NCBI RefSeq assembly: GCF_006539725.1
Contig: NZ_BJNO01000007.1
Span: 1-64,000 of the forward strand
Reading direction: 5' to 3'
DNA length: 64,000 nucleotides
DNA from: Klebsiella terrigena
GTDB lineage: Bacteria; Pseudomonadota; Gammaproteobacteria; Enterobacterales; Enterobacteriaceae
Shown here: positions 1 through 10,463 of the stretch, piece by piece
Layout: each line of letters opens with the position of its first letter
Numbering within the stretch: position 1 is the stretch's first letter
Position numbers and translations under genes: made by a program
Notes under the pieces: generated by a model
Seen by the model: only the letters and a program-made list of their open reading frames with translations
Databases searched by the model: none
Told to the model about the DNA's origin: nothing

Positions 1-46
1 CAGGTTCGACAAAATCGCCGGGAGTAATATCCTGCACGACCCACCA
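1..46 (+). pseudogene. 3' end of a tRNA-Lys, interrupted in the T loop
   Basis: Bases 29-46 match the 3' end of enterobacterial tRNA-Lys (T-stem 3' strand, acceptor strand ACGACCC and ACCA). Bases 1-9 match the T-stem 5' strand and start of the T loop (CAGGTTCGA). In a normal tRNA-Lys these two pieces abut; here 19 bases (10-28) lie between them. A tRNA cluster rich in Lys genes precedes nadA in E. coli, so the location fits. The 5' part lies outside the window, so this may be a broken last copy or a recombination scar next to an intact gene. Confidence 0.6.
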
Positions 47-156
47 ACGCAATAGTCGCCTTTTTGCTCTTCGCGATATACAAGCTTCAACCCGCAGCGT
101 TATCCCTTTTCCCACGGATAAATTCCCCACGACATTTTCTGTACAATCGGCTATCT

Positions 157-174
157 TGTTTAGCATATAAAACA
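157..174. promoter_or_regulatory. NadR operator upstream of nadA
   Basis: TGTTTA-GCATAT-AAAACA is an 18-bp interrupted palindrome, one base from the NadR box TGTTTA-N6-TAAACA. It lies about 75 bp before nadA. NadR represses nadA-pnuC when NAD is plentiful, so this is the expected control site of the pair. Confidence 0.75.
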
Positions 175-247
175 CTACGGCCGTCCCGGTGCCGCGTGAA
201 GGCATTTTAACGGTCTTTGAGTTAAGCCAGTAAAACGAGATTGCAAG

Positions 248-1291
248 ATGAGCGTAATGTTTGACCCTGAAACGGCGATTTATCCTTTTCCCCCCAAGCC
301 GATGCCGTTAAGCCGCGATGAAAAGCACTTTTATCGCGAAAAGATAAAGCGCCTGCTGCGCGAACGCGATGCGGTAATGGTTGCCCACTACTATACCGAC
401 CCCGAAATTCAGCAGCTGGCGGAAGAGACCGGCGGCTGCATCGCCGACTCGCTTGAAATGGCGCGCTTTGGCGCCCGGCACCCGGCATCCACGCTGCTGG
501 TCGCCGGCGTGCGTTTCATGGGGGAAACGGCAAAAATCCTCAGTCCGGAAAAAAAGATCCTGATGCCGACGCTCCACGCCGAGTGCTCCCTCGATCTCGG
601 CTGCCCCATCGATGAGTTCAATCAATTTTGCGATGCGCATCCTGACCGCACCGTGGTGGTCTACGCCAACACCTCCGCGGCGGTTAAGGCCCGCGCTGAC
701 TGGGTAGTGACCTCCAGCATTGCGGTTGAGCTGATTGAGCACCTTGATAGCCTGGGCGAAAAAATCATTTGGGCGCCGGACCGCCATCTGGGCAACTACG
801 TGCAAAAACAGACCGGCGCAGACGTCCTGTGCTGGCAGGGCGCCTGTATCGTTCACGATGAATTTAAAACCCAGGCGCTGAGCAGAATGAAGTCGCTGTA
901 CCCTGAGGCCGCGGTGCTGGTCCATCCGGAATCGCCGCAGTCAATTGTCGATATGGCCGATGCCGTCGGCTCTACCAGTCAGCTGATCAATGCGGCGAGA
1001 ACGCTGCCTCAGCGCCAGCTGATTGTCGCCACCGATCGCGGCATCTTCTATAAAATGCAGCAGGCGGTACCGGAGAAAGAGCTGCTGGAGGCGCCGACGG
1101 CCGGTGAAGGCGCTACCTGCCGCAGCTGCGCCCACTGCCCGTGGATGGCGATGAACGGCCTGAAGGCGATTGCAGAAGGCCTCGAGCACGGCGGCGCGGC
1201 GCACGAGATTCAGGTTGACGAGCAGCTGCGGACCGGCGCATTAATCCCGCTTAACAGAATGCTGGATTTTGCGGCTACACTACGGGGATAA
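248..1291 (+). CDS. nadA: Quinolinate synthase NadA
   Basis: NadA condenses iminoaspartate (from NadB) with dihydroxyacetone phosphate to quinolinate, the first committed precursor of NAD, in the cytoplasm. The 347-residue product has the E. coli length and begins [10 protein letters not shown]. The three [4Fe-4S] ligands known for E. coli NadA are at the same positions: Cys113, Cys200 and Cys297, and Cys291/Cys294 form the CxxC ahead of the last one. The gene lies behind a NadR box and is followed after 33 bp by pnuC, so the two are likely cotranscribed and repressed by NadR. Confidence 0.97.
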   Translation: MSVMFDPETAIYPFPPKPMPLSRDEKHFYREKIKRLLRERDAVMVAHYYTDPEIQQLAEETGGCIADSLEMARFGARHPASTLLVAGVRFMGETAKILSPEKKILMPTLHAECSLDLGCPIDEFNQFCDAHPDRTVVVYANTSAAVKARADWVVTSSIAVELIEHLDSLGEKIIWAPDRHLGNYVQKQTGADVLCWQGACIVHDEFKTQALSRMKSLYPEAAVLVHPESPQSIVDMADAVGSTSQLINAARTLPQRQLIVATDRGIFYKMQQAVPEKELLEAPTAGEGATCRSCAHCPWMAMNGLKAIAEGLEHGGAAHEIQVDEQLRTGALIPLNRMLDFAATLRG

Positions 1292-1324
1292 CCGACAACG
1301 CGTGCAATACGCTCTGGGGATAAG

Positions 1325-2044
1325 ATGGATTTTTTAAGTACGCAGAATATTTTGGTACATATACCCATTGGCGCCGGGGGATACGACCTCTCGTGGATTG
1401 AGGCCGTCGGGACGATTGCCGGTCTGCTGTGCATCTGGCTGGCGAGTCTGGAAAAGATCGGCAACTATGCCTTTGGGCTGATTAACGTCACCCTGTTTGC
1501 CATCATCTTCTTTCAGATCCAGCTCTATGCCAGCCTGCTGCTGCAGGTATTTTTCTTCGTGGCGAACGTCTACGGCTGGTACGCCTGGTCGCGGCAGACC
1601 AGCAGCCATGAGGCCGCGCTGCAAATCCGCTGGCTACCGCTGCCCAAAGCACTGGGCTGGCTGGCGGCGTGCGTGGTGGCGATTGGCCTGATGACGGTAT
1701 TTATCGATCCGGTGTTCGCATTCCTGACGCGGGTGGCGGTGACGCTAATGCAGGGGCTGGGGCTGCAGGTCGCCATGCCGGCGCTACAGCCGGATGCCTT
1801 CCCGTTCTGGGACTCCTGCATGATGGTGCTGTCGATAGCCGCCATGATCCTGATGACCCGCAAATACGTTGAGAACTGGTTGCTGTGGGTGATCATTAAC
1901 GTGATCAGCGTGGTCATTTTTGCGCGCCAGGGCGTCTATGCGATGTCGCTGGAATACCTGCTGCTGACCTTTATTGCGCTCAACGGTAGCCGGATGTGGA
2001 TCAACAGCGCGCGTGAGCGGGGTTCTCACGCGTTTTCTCGCTAA
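1325..2044 (+). CDS. pnuC: Nicotinamide riboside/mononucleotide transporter PnuC
   Basis: The 239-residue product is an integral inner-membrane protein with about seven hydrophobic segments and the PnuC-family tryptophan-rich stretch near residues 70-90 (YGWYAWSRQ). PnuC takes up the NAD precursor nicotinamide riboside by facilitated diffusion. It is the second gene of the nadA operon, so NadR should govern both synthesis and salvage. Its stop overlaps the stop of the convergent zitB by 4 bp. Confidence 0.95.
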   Translation: MDFLSTQNILVHIPIGAGGYDLSWIEAVGTIAGLLCIWLASLEKIGNYAFGLINVTLFAIIFFQIQLYASLLLQVFFFVANVYGWYAWSRQTSSHEAALQIRWLPLPKALGWLAACVVAIGLMTVFIDPVFAFLTRVAVTLMQGLGLQVAMPALQPDAFPFWDSCMMVLSIAAMILMTRKYVENWLLWVIINVISVVIFARQGVYAMSLEYLLLTFIALNGSRMWINSARERGSHAFSR

Positions 2045-2979
2045 TGATGATGCTGATGGGCGTGTCCGGAGTGAGCCATGTTAAGGCGGCACTCCGGGCC
2101 GCTGCAGGGCTGATACTCCATCTGCACGGTTGCGTGCTCAACGTCATACTTGTGATGCAAAAATTCCTGAATACGATTCAGCAGGGCGTCGTGATCGTGC
2201 GGTGGGACGACCTGGACGTGCAGCGTCATCACCGTTTTTTCTCCGACCAGCCAGACGTGGACATGATGCACGTCGCGGACTTCGGCCACCGAGCGGCGTA
2301 AATCACGCTTCAGGCCTTCAACATCCAGCGAACGCGGCGCGCCTTCCAGCAGTTCGTTCAGGCTCTCCTGCAGCAGGCGCCAGGCGCTGCGCAGCACCAG
2401 GCATGACACCAGCACCGACAGAATCGGGTCAATCGGGGTCCAGCCGGTGGTTAAAATCACTATTGCGGCGACGATCGCCCCTACCGAACCGAGTAAATCA
2501 CCCAGCACGTGCAGCGCCGCGGCGCGAACGTTAAGGTTGCGCTCCTCGCCGCCGCGGTGAAGGATCCAGAAGGCCATAATATTGGCCAGCAGCCCGGCAA
2601 CGGCGATCGCCATCATCGGCGCCCCGGCGACGGGCTGCGGATGGTTAAAACGCTGAATCGCTTCCCATACGATAAGAATGGTAATCACCACCAGCGCGAT
2701 GGCGTTGACGAAGGCGGCGAGGGTTGTCAGACGCAGCCAGCCGAAGGTATGGCGGGCGTTGGGCGGGCGGTGGGCAAAACGGACGGCCAGCAGGGCGAAG
2801 AGCAGGGCGGCGGAGTCGGTGAGCATATGCCCGGCGTCGGCCAGCAGCGCCAGAGAGCCTGAGAGCGCACCGCCAATGGCTTCAACCACCATAAAGCCGG
2901 CGGTGATGATAAAGGCCAGCAGCAGGCGGCGAGCGTTATTATCCTGCGGCTGCTGAGCTGAAGTATGCGAGTGCGCCAT
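2041..2979 (-). CDS. zitB: Zinc efflux transporter ZitB (cation diffusion facilitator)
   Basis: The 312-residue protein exports Zn2+ across the inner membrane in exchange for protons. Histidine-rich tails flank it (HSHTSAQQ at the start, GHAHQHHH at the end). Six membrane segments span roughly residues 15-210, with the CDF metal-site motif [16 protein letters not shown] in segment 2 (near residue 45) and a second site near residue 150 ([11 protein letters not shown]). A cytoplasmic domain follows, containing HVHVW. It converges on pnuC and is transcribed away from ybgS. Confidence 0.95.
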   Translation of the reverse strand: MAHSHTSAQQPQDNNARRLLLAFIITAGFMVVEAIGGALSGSLALLADAGHMLTDSAALLFALLAVRFAHRPPNARHTFGWLRLTTLAAFVNAIALVVITILIVWEAIQRFNHPQPVAGAPMMAIAVAGLLANIMAFWILHRGGEERNLNVRAAALHVLGDLLGSVGAIVAAIVILTTGWTPIDPILSVLVSCLVLRSAWRLLQESLNELLEGAPRSLDVEGLKRDLRRSVAEVRDVHHVHVWLVGEKTVMTLHVQVVPPHDHDALLNRIQEFLHHKYDVEHATVQMEYQPCSGPECRLNMAHSGHAHQHHH

Positions 2980-3042
2980 GGTGTCATCCCCTGATTATTA
3001 TCATTATTACTGTATGACATCATACCGATTTTCGGTGAATAA

Positions 3043-3071
3043 AATAAAAAAGGAGAGCCGCGGCTCCCCCT
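3043..3071 (-). terminator. Rho-independent terminator after ybgS
   Basis: Read on the minus strand, GGAGCCGCGGCTCTCC forms a GC-rich hairpin followed at once by a T-rich run. It sits about 30 bp past the ybgS stop. Confidence 0.75.
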
Positions 3072-3101
3072 TATTTTCAGCCCTTATTTCAGGCGTGGAT
3101 G

Positions 3102-3449
3102 CTACTGTGTCGTCCCGTCCGTTTTGCTGCCGTTATCGCTCGGGGTGCTTTCCGGGCAGCGGCCATCCTTGCACATCGCGTTTTTATGCGCTTCGTCGCT
3201 GGTCATACCGTCATGGTTCATGGTTGAACCGTCGGAGTTAAGCATCTTGTCGCCAGAGTTGATCTTGTCGTTATCAACCTTGTTTGGCGCGACGTTGGCG
3301 CGGGCATCAGGTGCGACCTGCCCGGCATCAGCGGAGGCGTTGGCCTGTCCGTTGTTGGATTGGGCGCCGGTATCTGCAGCCAGCGCGGCGGCGCTGCTCA
3401 GGCCAAGGGTGGCGGCTAAAAAGAGTGGGGTGAGGATGGTCATTTTCAT
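3102..3449 (-). CDS. ybgS: YbgS-like exported protein of unknown function
   Basis: The 115-residue product starts with a clear signal peptide ([24 protein letters not shown], cut near residue 25). The mature part is polar and Asn/Asp/Gly-rich, and carries the CKDGRCP motif and the KTDGTTQ end recalled from E. coli YbgS. It is therefore a small periplasmic protein, possibly with one disulphide. Its function is unknown; the old 'homeobox protein' label has no support in the sequence. It is monocistronic, ends at its own terminator and is divergent from aroG. Confidence 0.85.
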   Translation of the reverse strand: MKMTILTPLFLAATLGLSSAAALAADTGAQSNNGQANASADAGQVAPDARANVAPNKVDNDKINSGDKMLNSDGSTMNHDGMTSDEAHKNAMCKDGRCPESTPSDNGSKTDGTTQ

Positions 3450-3767
3450 AGGATGCTCCTGTTATGGTCGATATGTCGGATAACCTCTTCCAACAGTGCA
3501 TGTGCCAGCGCTCGCTCGCGCTCTATGGTTAAAAGCTTCACATCAATAAGTTACATCAGCACGGAATACTGATTAGCGGCGTGAAGATTGCTCTTAACAG
3601 TTAAAAATTGTAGCTCATGGCCTGTTTTTCGCTTCTTTATTGCGAATTTTAATCTATTTTCAGGATTAATCTGTCGTCACTGTAAAATCACGTTTACACT
3701 TTTTGAACGAAGAGATAGATTGGAGGGATTGCATTTAAATAGATAAGATGGCAGAGCTGGAAAGAAA
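3450..3767. other. ybgS-aroG divergent promoter region
   Basis: This 318-bp gap is AT-rich compared with its flanks and holds promoters for ybgS (leftward) and aroG (rightward). The only operator I recognise is the TyrR box at 3681-3698. I see no small ORF with a plausible ribosome site. Confidence 0.6.
3681..3698. promoter_or_regulatory. TyrR box upstream of aroG
   Basis: TGTAAA-ATCACG-TTTACA is an exact match to the strong TyrR box TGTAAA-N6-TTTACA, placed 70 bp before aroG. TyrR represses aroG in E. coli, so the same control is expected here. Confidence 0.85.
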
Positions 3768-4820
3768 ATGAATTATCAGAACGACGATTTACGCATTAAA
3801 GAGATCAACGAATTACTCCCTCCCGTTGCGCTTCTCGAAAAGTTTCCCGCGACCGAAAATGCTGCTAACACCGTTGCGCATGCTCGTAAAGCGATCCACC
3901 AGATCCTCAAGGGCAACGACGATCGCCTGCTGGTTGTGATTGGGCCCTGCTCAATTCACGATACGGCTGCGGCGAAAGAGTACGCTGAGCGCCTGCTGAC
4001 GCTGCGAGAAGAGCTGAAAGGCGAGCTGGAAGTGGTGATGCGCGTCTATTTCGAGAAACCGCGCACTACTGTCGGCTGGAAGGGGCTTATCAACGATCCG
4101 CACATGGATAACAGCTTCCGCATCAACGACGGCCTGCGCATTGCGCGTAAGCTGCTGCTGGAAATTAACGACAGCGGGCTGCCGGCGGCGGGCGAATTCC
4201 TTGATATGATCACGCCTCAGTACGTGGCTGACCTGATGAGCTGGGGCGCAATCGGCGCGCGTACCACCGAATCTCAGGTTCACCGCGAGCTCTCCTCAGG
4301 CCTCTCCTGCCCGGTTGGCTTTAAAAACGGCACCGACGGGACGATTAAAGTCGCGATTGATGCGATTAACGCCGCCGGGGCGCCGCACTGCTTCCTGTCG
4401 GTGACCAAGTGGGGTCATTCGGCGATTGTGAACACCAGCGGCAACAGCGACTGCCATATCATCCTGCGCGGGGGCAAAGAGCCGAACTACAGCGCGAAGC
4501 ACGTTGCTGAAGTGAAGGTCGGGCTGGCGAAAGCGGGTCTGCCGGCGCAGATCATGATTGATTTCAGCCACGCCAACTCCAGCAAACAGTTTAAGAGACA
4601 AATGGACGTGGGTAGCGACGTTTGCCAGCAGATTGCCGGCGGCGAGCAGGCGATTATGGGCGTGATGATTGAAAGCCATCTGGTGGAAGGCAGCCAGAGC
4701 CTGGAGAGCGGAGAGCCGCTGACCTACGGTAAGAGCGTGACCGATGCCTGCATTGGCTGGGAAGACACCGATACCATCCTGCGCCAGCTGTCGAATGCGG
4801 TGAAAGCCCGCCGCGGATAG
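3768..4820 (+). CDS. aroG: Phe-sensitive DAHP synthase AroG
   Basis: AroG joins phosphoenolpyruvate and erythrose 4-phosphate into DAHP, the entry step of the shikimate pathway; this isozyme family is feedback-inhibited by phenylalanine. The 350-residue product has the E. coli AroG length and begins MNYQNDDLRIKEINELLPP. The conserved IGPCSIHD motif (metal-binding Cys61) and the FEKPRTTVGWKG active-site stretch (about residues 95-106) are present. GGAAAG lies a few bases before the ATG. It is monocistronic, with a TyrR box upstream and a bidirectional terminator shared with gpmA. Confidence 0.97.
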   Translation: MNYQNDDLRIKEINELLPPVALLEKFPATENAANTVAHARKAIHQILKGNDDRLLVVIGPCSIHDTAAAKEYAERLLTLREELKGELEVVMRVYFEKPRTTVGWKGLINDPHMDNSFRINDGLRIARKLLLEINDSGLPAAGEFLDMITPQYVADLMSWGAIGARTTESQVHRELSSGLSCPVGFKNGTDGTIKVAIDAINAAGAPHCFLSVTKWGHSAIVNTSGNSDCHIILRGGKEPNYSAKHVAEVKVGLAKAGLPAQIMIDFSHANSSKQFKRQMDVGSDVCQQIAGGEQAIMGVMIESHLVEGSQSLESGEPLTYGKSVTDACIGWEDTDTILRQLSNAVKARRG

Positions 4821-4864
4821 TACCGTTCGCCGTCCGTGCGCGAAGCGCGGGCGGAATGAAGAAC

Positions 4865-4897
4865 AAAAAAAAGCGTGGAGCAATCCACGCTTTTTTT
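4865..4897. terminator. Bidirectional terminator between aroG and gpmA
   Basis: AAGCGTGGA and TCCACGCTT form a nine-pair stem (4871-4879, 4884-4892) with A-runs on the left and T-runs on the right. It can therefore stop the convergent aroG and gpmA transcripts. Confidence 0.9.
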
Positions 4898-4910
4898 ATG
4901 CCAGCGAAAA

Positions 4911-5663
4911 TTACTTCGCTTTGCCCTGGTTCGCTACTGCCGCCGCTTTTGCCGCGATTTCATCAGCGTTGCCCAGATAGTAGTGTTTGATCGGCTTGAA
5001 GTTTTCGTCAAACTCATACACCAGCGGTACGCCGGTCGGGATGTTCAGTTCGAGGATCTCTTCTTCACCCATGTTGTCGAGGTATTTAACCAGCGCACGC
5101 AGGGAGTTACCGTGAGCGGCAATGATAACGCGCTCGCCGCTTTTCAGACGCGGCAGAATGGTTTCATTCCAGTAAGGCACTACGCGCTCGATGGTCAGCG
5201 CCAGGCTTTCGGTTACCGGCAGCTCGGCATCGGTCAGCTTCGCGTAACGCGGATCGTGGCCCGGGAAGCGCTCGTCGTCTTTGGTCAGCTCCGGCGGCGT
5301 AATAGCAAAACCACGGCGCCACTGCTTAACCTGCTCGTCACCGTATTTTTCAGCGGTTTCAGCTTTGTTCAGACCCTGCAGCGCGCCGTAGTGGCGTTCG
5401 TTCAGTTTCCAGGATTTCTCAACCGGCAGCCAGGCTTGATCCAGTTCGTCCAGCACGTTCCACAGGGTATGGATGGCACGTTTCAGCACAGAGGTATAAG
5501 CGAAGTCGAAGCTGAAGCCTTCCTCTTTCAGCAGTTTACCTGCCGCTTTTGCTTCACCCACGCCTTTCTCGGACAGATCGACATCGTACCAACCGGTGAA
5601 ACGGTTTTCGTTGTTCCATTGGCTTTCGCCGTGACGGACCAGTACCAGCTTAGTTACAGCCAT
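4911..5663 (-). CDS. gpmA: 2,3-bisphosphoglycerate-dependent phosphoglycerate mutase
   Basis: GpmA interconverts 3- and 2-phosphoglycerate in glycolysis and gluconeogenesis. The start chosen gives [14 protein letters not shown], placing the phospho-accepting histidine at position 11 as in the family, and a 250-residue protein as in E. coli. An in-frame upstream start would add 21 Arg-rich residues that look non-coding. The second catalytic His is in the AAHGNSLRA motif. A Fur-like site lies about 155 bp upstream. Confidence 0.97.
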   Translation of the reverse strand: MAVTKLVLVRHGESQWNNENRFTGWYDVDLSEKGVGEAKAAGKLLKEEGFSFDFAYTSVLKRAIHTLWNVLDELDQAWLPVEKSWKLNERHYGALQGLNKAETAEKYGDEQVKQWRRGFAITPPELTKDDERFPGHDPRYAKLTDAELPVTESLALTIERVVPYWNETILPRLKSGERVIIAAHGNSLRALVKYLDNMGEEEILELNIPTGVPLVYEFDENFKPIKHYYLGNADEIAAKAAAVANQGKAK

Positions 5664-5816
5664 TCTCTCACTCCTCAATACAACACGCCGTCCTTCGCGC
5701 TGTGGCTCAGCGGCCGCCCTGTTCATCCTGCGCGCATAGCTAGCTATGTTTTGCGGGACTCACTCAGTGGCCGAATCGATACAACCCGAACGCTGCGGTG
5801 TATGCGTTTATTGATT

Positions 5817-5835
5817 GATAACTATTCTCATTATA
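5817..5835. promoter_or_regulatory. Possible Fur box upstream of gpmA
   Basis: GATAACTATTCTCATTATA agrees at about 14 of 19 positions with the Fur consensus GATAATGATAATCATTATC. gpmA is a known Fur-repressed gene in E. coli. The match is partial, so confidence is moderate. Confidence 0.45.
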
Positions 5836-5962
5836 TTGCTGTGATTTACCTCACGGCAACGCTTATCCCTAACCATAGCGAAAATAGTGGCTCAGTGTAA
5901 GATGCTTGTAAATCAGCGGTTATATTTTTGTCTGAAGGTGGCGCAATTTACGTCAAAGTGGC

Positions 5963-5990
5963 GAAAAAAAAGCCCTCCATCAGGAGGGCG
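5963..5990 (-). terminator. Terminator of the galETKM operon
   Basis: On the minus strand GCCCTCC-TGAT-GGAGGGC is followed by eight Ts, just past the galM stop. Confidence 0.9.
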
Positions 5991-5996
5991 GGGGGC

Positions 5997-7040
5997 TTAT
6001 CTGGCGATAAACTGGTATTCCGTCAGGCTGACGTACTCCTCGCCCGGGCGCAATACGCAATCCGGCTGCGGCCAGTGCGGGTGGTTTGGCGAGTCGGGCA
6101 GGAATTCGCTTTCGAGCGCCAGGCCCTGCCAGTCGGCGTACGGCTGCTCCGTGCGCGACGGCGTGCCGCCGAGGTAGTTGCCGGAATAGAACTGCAGCGC
6201 CGGGGCGGAGGTGTAGACCGTCATCTGCAGCTTTTCATCCTGCGACCACAGGTGAGCCGCCGGCTGGCCGGCGTCGCCCTGCGCCTGCAGCAGAAACGCA
6301 TGATCGTAGCCTTTCACCTTGCGCTGATCGTCATCGCTCAGGAAACGCTCCGCCAGCAGCTGAGGCTCGCGGAAGTCAAAGCTGGTTTCGGCCACGTCGC
6401 GCAGATCGCCGCCGGGGATCCCGTCGCTCTCTACCGGCAAATAGCGGTCGGCGAAGAGCTGCAGCCGATGCTGGCGAACGTCGGTCTGCTGGCCATCAAG
6501 GTTAAAGTAGACGTGGTTGGTCAGATTCACCGGGCAGGGCCGATCGACGGTGGCGCGGTATTCGATGGCAATACGGTTATCGTCGGTCAGGCGATAGTGC
6601 GCCGTAGCCTGCAAAGCCCCCGGGAATCCCTGGTCGCCGTCGGCGGAAGAGAGTGAAAACAGCGCCTGACGCTCGTCGGCGCTGACTATCTGCCAGCGGC
6701 GCTTATCAAATCCGTCCGGCCCGCCGTGCAGCTGGTGGCCGGCGTCAGTAGACGGCACCACGTTGACGGTATGGCCATCGAGCATAAAGCGGCTGTTGGC
6801 GATGCGGTTGGCATAGCGGCCGACCGAGGCGCCGAGAAAGGCCGCCTGGCGGGTATACTGCTGCGGCGAGGCGCAGCCGAGCAGGGCTTCGCGGACGCTG
6901 CCGTCAGCCAGAGTGACTCTGGCGGAGAGCAGCGTAGCGCCCCAGTCCATCAGCGTGACTACCATCCCGGCGTCGTTGCGCAGGGTAATGAGTCGCCACG
7001 GCTGGCCGTCCGGCGCGCGTTCTGTGGTTTGATTTAGCAC
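5997..7040 (-). CDS. galM: Galactose mutarotase (aldose 1-epimerase)
   Basis: GalM interconverts the alpha and beta anomers of galactose so that GalK can use it. The best start is GTG at 7038-7040, which overlaps the galK stop (GTGCTAA) and gives [14 protein letters not shown] as in E. coli GalM and 347 residues; ATG at 7067 would lie inside galK. Family motifs are [19 protein letters not shown] and [13 protein letters not shown]. It is the last gene of the gal operon and is probably translationally coupled to galK. Confidence 0.93.
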   Translation of the reverse strand: MLNQTTERAPDGQPWRLITLRNDAGMVVTLMDWGATLLSARVTLADGSVREALLGCASPQQYTRQAAFLGASVGRYANRIANSRFMLDGHTVNVVPSTDAGHQLHGGPDGFDKRRWQIVSADERQALFSLSSADGDQGFPGALQATAHYRLTDDNRIAIEYRATVDRPCPVNLTNHVYFNLDGQQTDVRQHRLQLFADRYLPVESDGIPGGDLRDVAETSFDFREPQLLAERFLSDDDQRKVKGYDHAFLLQAQGDAGQPAAHLWSQDEKLQMTVYTSAPALQFYSGNYLGGTPSRTEQPYADWQGLALESEFLPDSPNHPHWPQPDCVLRPGEEYVSLTEYQFIAR

Positions 7041-8182
7041 TGGCCGGCTCCCTGGGAAGGTTTGCAAACGTAGAAGGTCTCTTTAATCCCGGTTTTTGCT
7101 TCATACTGCGCGGCAACGGCCTGCTGAACGGTATCCACCAGCTCTTCCGGTACCAGCGCGACGATGCAGCCGCCGAAGCCGCCGCCGGTCATGCGTACGC
7201 CGCCTTTGTCGCCGATGGTGGCTTTAACGATCTCAACCAGGGCGTCAATTTGCGGGACGGTGATTTCAAAATCATCGCGCATCGAGGCGTGGGATTCCGC
7301 CATCAGCTCGCCCATCCGCTTCAGGTCGCCTTTCTCCAGCGCGGTCGCCGCTTCGACGGTACGGGCGTTTTCGGTCAGCACGTGGCGAACGCGCTGAGCA
7401 ACGATCGGATCCAGCTCCGCGGCCACGGCGTTGAACTCGGCAAGGGTGACGTCACGCAGCGCCGGCTGCTGGAAGAAGCGCGCGCCGGTTTCACACTGTT
7501 CGCGGCGGGTATTGTATTCGCTGCCGACCAGGGTGCGTTTAAAGTTACTGTTGATGATCACCACCGCCACGCCTTTCGGCATCGAGACGGCCCTGGTGCC
7601 CAGCGTGCGGCAGTCAATCAGCAGAGCGTGGTCCTTCTTGCCCAGCGCGGAGATCAGCTGGTCCATTATGCCGCAGTTACAGCCGACGAACTGGTTTTCC
7701 GCTTCCTGGCCGTTCAGCGCGATTTGCGCGCCGTCCAGCGGCAGATGATAGAGCTGCTGGAATACGGTGCCGACGGCAACCTCCAGCGAAGCGGAGGAGC
7801 TTAGGCCGGCCCCCTGGGGTACGTCTCCGGCAATCACCAGATCCGCGCCGCCGAAATGGCCGCTGCGCTTCTGCAGATGCTTCACCACGCCGCGCACATA
7901 GTTGGACCACTGCTGGGTATCGTGGCTAATAATTTTGGCATCCAGCGAGAACTCGTCGTACTGATTTTCATAATCGGCGGCAATCACGCGTACCACGCGG
8001 TCGGCGCGCGGCGCGCAGCTGATGACCGTTTGATAGTCAATGGCGCAGGGCAGCACGAAGCCGTCGTTATAGTCGGTATGTTCGCCGATCAAATTAACGC
8101 GGCCCGGAGCCTGAATGGTGTGGCTGGCAGGGTAGCCAAATTTCTCGGCAAACAGGGCTTGGGTTTTCTCTTTCAGACTCAT
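7034..8182 (-). CDS. galK: Galactokinase
   Basis: GalK phosphorylates alpha-D-galactose at C1 with ATP. The 382-residue GHMP kinase has the galactose-binding signature [19 protein letters not shown] near residue 30, the ATP-binding loop [17 protein letters not shown] near 120 and the C-terminal motif [12 protein letters not shown] near 340. It follows galT with almost no gap and overlaps galM by seven bases, as expected for one galETKM transcript. Confidence 0.98.
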   Translation of the reverse strand: MSLKEKTQALFAEKFGYPASHTIQAPGRVNLIGEHTDYNDGFVLPCAIDYQTVISCAPRADRVVRVIAADYENQYDEFSLDAKIISHDTQQWSNYVRGVVKHLQKRSGHFGGADLVIAGDVPQGAGLSSSASLEVAVGTVFQQLYHLPLDGAQIALNGQEAENQFVGCNCGIMDQLISALGKKDHALLIDCRTLGTRAVSMPKGVAVVIINSNFKRTLVGSEYNTRREQCETGARFFQQPALRDVTLAEFNAVAAELDPIVAQRVRHVLTENARTVEAATALEKGDLKRMGELMAESHASMRDDFEITVPQIDALVEIVKATIGDKGGVRMTGGGFGGCIVALVPEELVDTVQQAVAAQYEAKTGIKETFYVCKPSQGAGQC

Positions 8183-8184
8183 TG

Positions 8185-9240
<1,056 letters not shown>

Positions 9241-10257
9241 TTAGTCTGGGTAACCCTGCGGATGACGGGACTGCCAGTGCCAGGTGTCCTGTGCCATCTC
9301 GTCAAGGTTGCGCGTGACGCGCCAGTTCAGTTCACGGTCGGCCTTTTCGGCGTCAGCCCAGTAGGCCGGGAGATCGCCTTCACGACGCGGCGCGAAGTGG
9401 TAGTTAATCGGTTTGCCGCAGGCTTTGCTGAAGGCATTAATGACGTCAAGGACGCTGCTGCCTACGCCTGCACCAAGGTTATAAATATGCACGCCTGACT
9501 TACCGGCCAGTTTTTCCATCGCCGCAACGTGCCCGTCCGCGAGGTCCATGACGTGGATATAGTCGCGCACGCCGGTGCCATCCTCGGTCGGATAGTCGTT
9601 ACCGAATACCGCCAGCGATTCGCGACGACCCACCGCCACCTGCGCAATGTACGGCATCAGGTTGTTAGGGATGCCCTGCGGGTCTTCGCCCATATCGCCG
9701 GACTGGTGAGCGCCAACCGGGTTGAAGTAGCGCAGCAGCGCAATGCTCCAGTCCGGCTGAGCTTTCTGCAGGTCGGCAAGAATTTGCTCGACCATCAGCT
9801 TGCTTTTGCCGTATGGGCTTTGCGGCGTGCCGGTCGGGAAGCTTTCAACGTAAGGGATTTTTGGCTGGTCGCCGTAGACGGTGGCGGAGGAGCTGAAAAT
9901 AAAGTTTTTGACGCCGGCGGCGCGCATGGCGGCAACTAATTTTAATGTGCCGGTCACATTATTGTCGTAGTATTCCAGCGGTTTGGCGACGGATTCGCCG
10001 ACGGCTTTCAGCCCGGCAAAGTGGATCACCGCCTCAATGGCGTGATCGTGCAGGATCTCGGTCATCAACGCTTCATTGCGGATATCGCCCTCAACAAAGG
10101 TCGCTTTTTTCCCGCCAAGACGCTCAATCACCGGCAGTACGCTGCGCTTACTGTTGCAGAGGTTGTCGAGAATAATCACTTCATGCCCCTGCAGCAGCAG
10201 CTGCACGCAGGTATGACTTCCAATGTAACCGCTACCACCTGTAACCAATACTTTCAT
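9241..10257 (-). CDS. galE: UDP-glucose 4-epimerase
   Basis: GalE interconverts UDP-galactose and UDP-glucose, completing the Leloir pathway and supplying UDP-galactose for surface polysaccharides. The 338-residue start MKVLVTGGSGYIGS gives the Rossmann NAD loop GGSGYIG at residues 7-13; the SDR catalytic pair is Tyr149 and Lys153 (YGKSK). An in-frame ATG at 10299 would extend over the promoter and is rejected. The internal gal operator lies inside codons 7-12. First gene of galETKM. Confidence 0.98.
   Translation of the reverse strand: MKVLVTGGSGYIGSHTCVQLLLQGHEVIILDNLCNSKRSVLPVIERLGGKKATFVEGDIRNEALMTEILHDHAIEAVIHFAGLKAVGESVAKPLEYYDNNVTGTLKLVAAMRAAGVKNFIFSSSATVYGDQPKIPYVESFPTGTPQSPYGKSKLMVEQILADLQKAQPDWSIALLRYFNPVGAHQSGDMGEDPQGIPNNLMPYIAQVAVGRRESLAVFGNDYPTEDGTGVRDYIHVMDLADGHVAAMEKLAGKSGVHIYNLGAGVGSSVLDVINAFSKACGKPINYHFAPRREGDLPAYWADAEKADRELNWRVTRNLDEMAQDTWHWQSRHPQGYPD
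10223..10238. promoter_or_regulatory. Internal gal operator (O_I) inside galE
   Basis: On the minus strand GTGGTAGCGGTTACAT matches the internal operator of E. coli galE as I recall it. Its centre lies 113 bp from the external operator centre, the spacing used for GalR looping in E. coli. Confidence 0.85.
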
Positions 10258-10281
10258 GACTCGCTCCAATAGGCTTATCGT

Positions 10282-10312
10282 ATGTGAAGACGATAGCATA
10301 TCAAAGAACGAA
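10282..10312 (-). promoter_or_regulatory. galE: gal promoter core
   Basis: Minus-strand sequence upstream of galE keeps TATGCT (the P2 -10 in E. coli) and the AAGCCTATTGGAGCGA leader with its GGAG ribosome site. This is the same architecture as the E. coli P1/P2 overlapping promoters. Confidence 0.6.
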
Positions 10313-10313
10313 A

Positions 10314-10335
10314 AAGTGTGACACAGACCAAATTG
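10314..10335. promoter_or_regulatory. CRP site of the gal promoter
   Basis: AAGTGTGACACAGACCAAAT contains one good TGTGA half-site and a poor second half, as in the E. coli gal CRP site. It lies between the external operator and the promoter. Confidence 0.65.
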
Positions 10336-10351
10336 GTGGTATCGCTTACAC
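10336..10351. promoter_or_regulatory. External gal operator (O_E)
   Basis: GTGGTATCGCTTACAC fits the GalR/GalS consensus GTGNAANCGNTTNCAC with small deviations and lies just beyond the CRP site. Confidence 0.8.
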
Positions 10352-10429
10352 TAAAATACATAAACGCTATATTTAAATTATTATCATTTTAAAACATGAG
10401 CTTAGTTGTTATTTGTGAACTTTTTCTGA

Positions 10430-10462
10430 AAAAATTCAGGGATCCGCAGATCCCTGAATTGG
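10430..10462 (-). terminator. Terminator after modF
   Basis: A perfect 12-pair stem (10433-10444 with 10449-10460) and four-base loop begins 4 bp after the modF stop. It runs into TTTTTTC on the minus strand. Confidence 0.92.
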
Positions 10463-10463
10463 C

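Larger units (their letters stand above)
5664..5996. other. gpmA upstream region and end of the gal operon
   Basis: This 333-bp gap lies between the gal terminator and gpmA, both on the minus strand. It holds a Fur-like site (5817-5835) and the gal terminator (5963-5990). A short stretch around 5735-5780 (CATAGCTAGCTATG) loosely resembles the minus strand of the repeat found after ybhQ at 50.5 kb. No coding ORF is convincing. Confidence 0.5.

Noticed and set aside
1-250. Prophage or integrative element at the tRNA-Lys end
   Set aside because: No integrase, excisionase or phage gene follows; nadA begins within 250 bp as in E. coli.
4875-5900. 341-codon plus-strand ORF antisense to gpmA
   Set aside because: It covers gpmA with its terminator and promoter region. 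The product has no recognisable domain, and GC-rich codon use explains the open frame.
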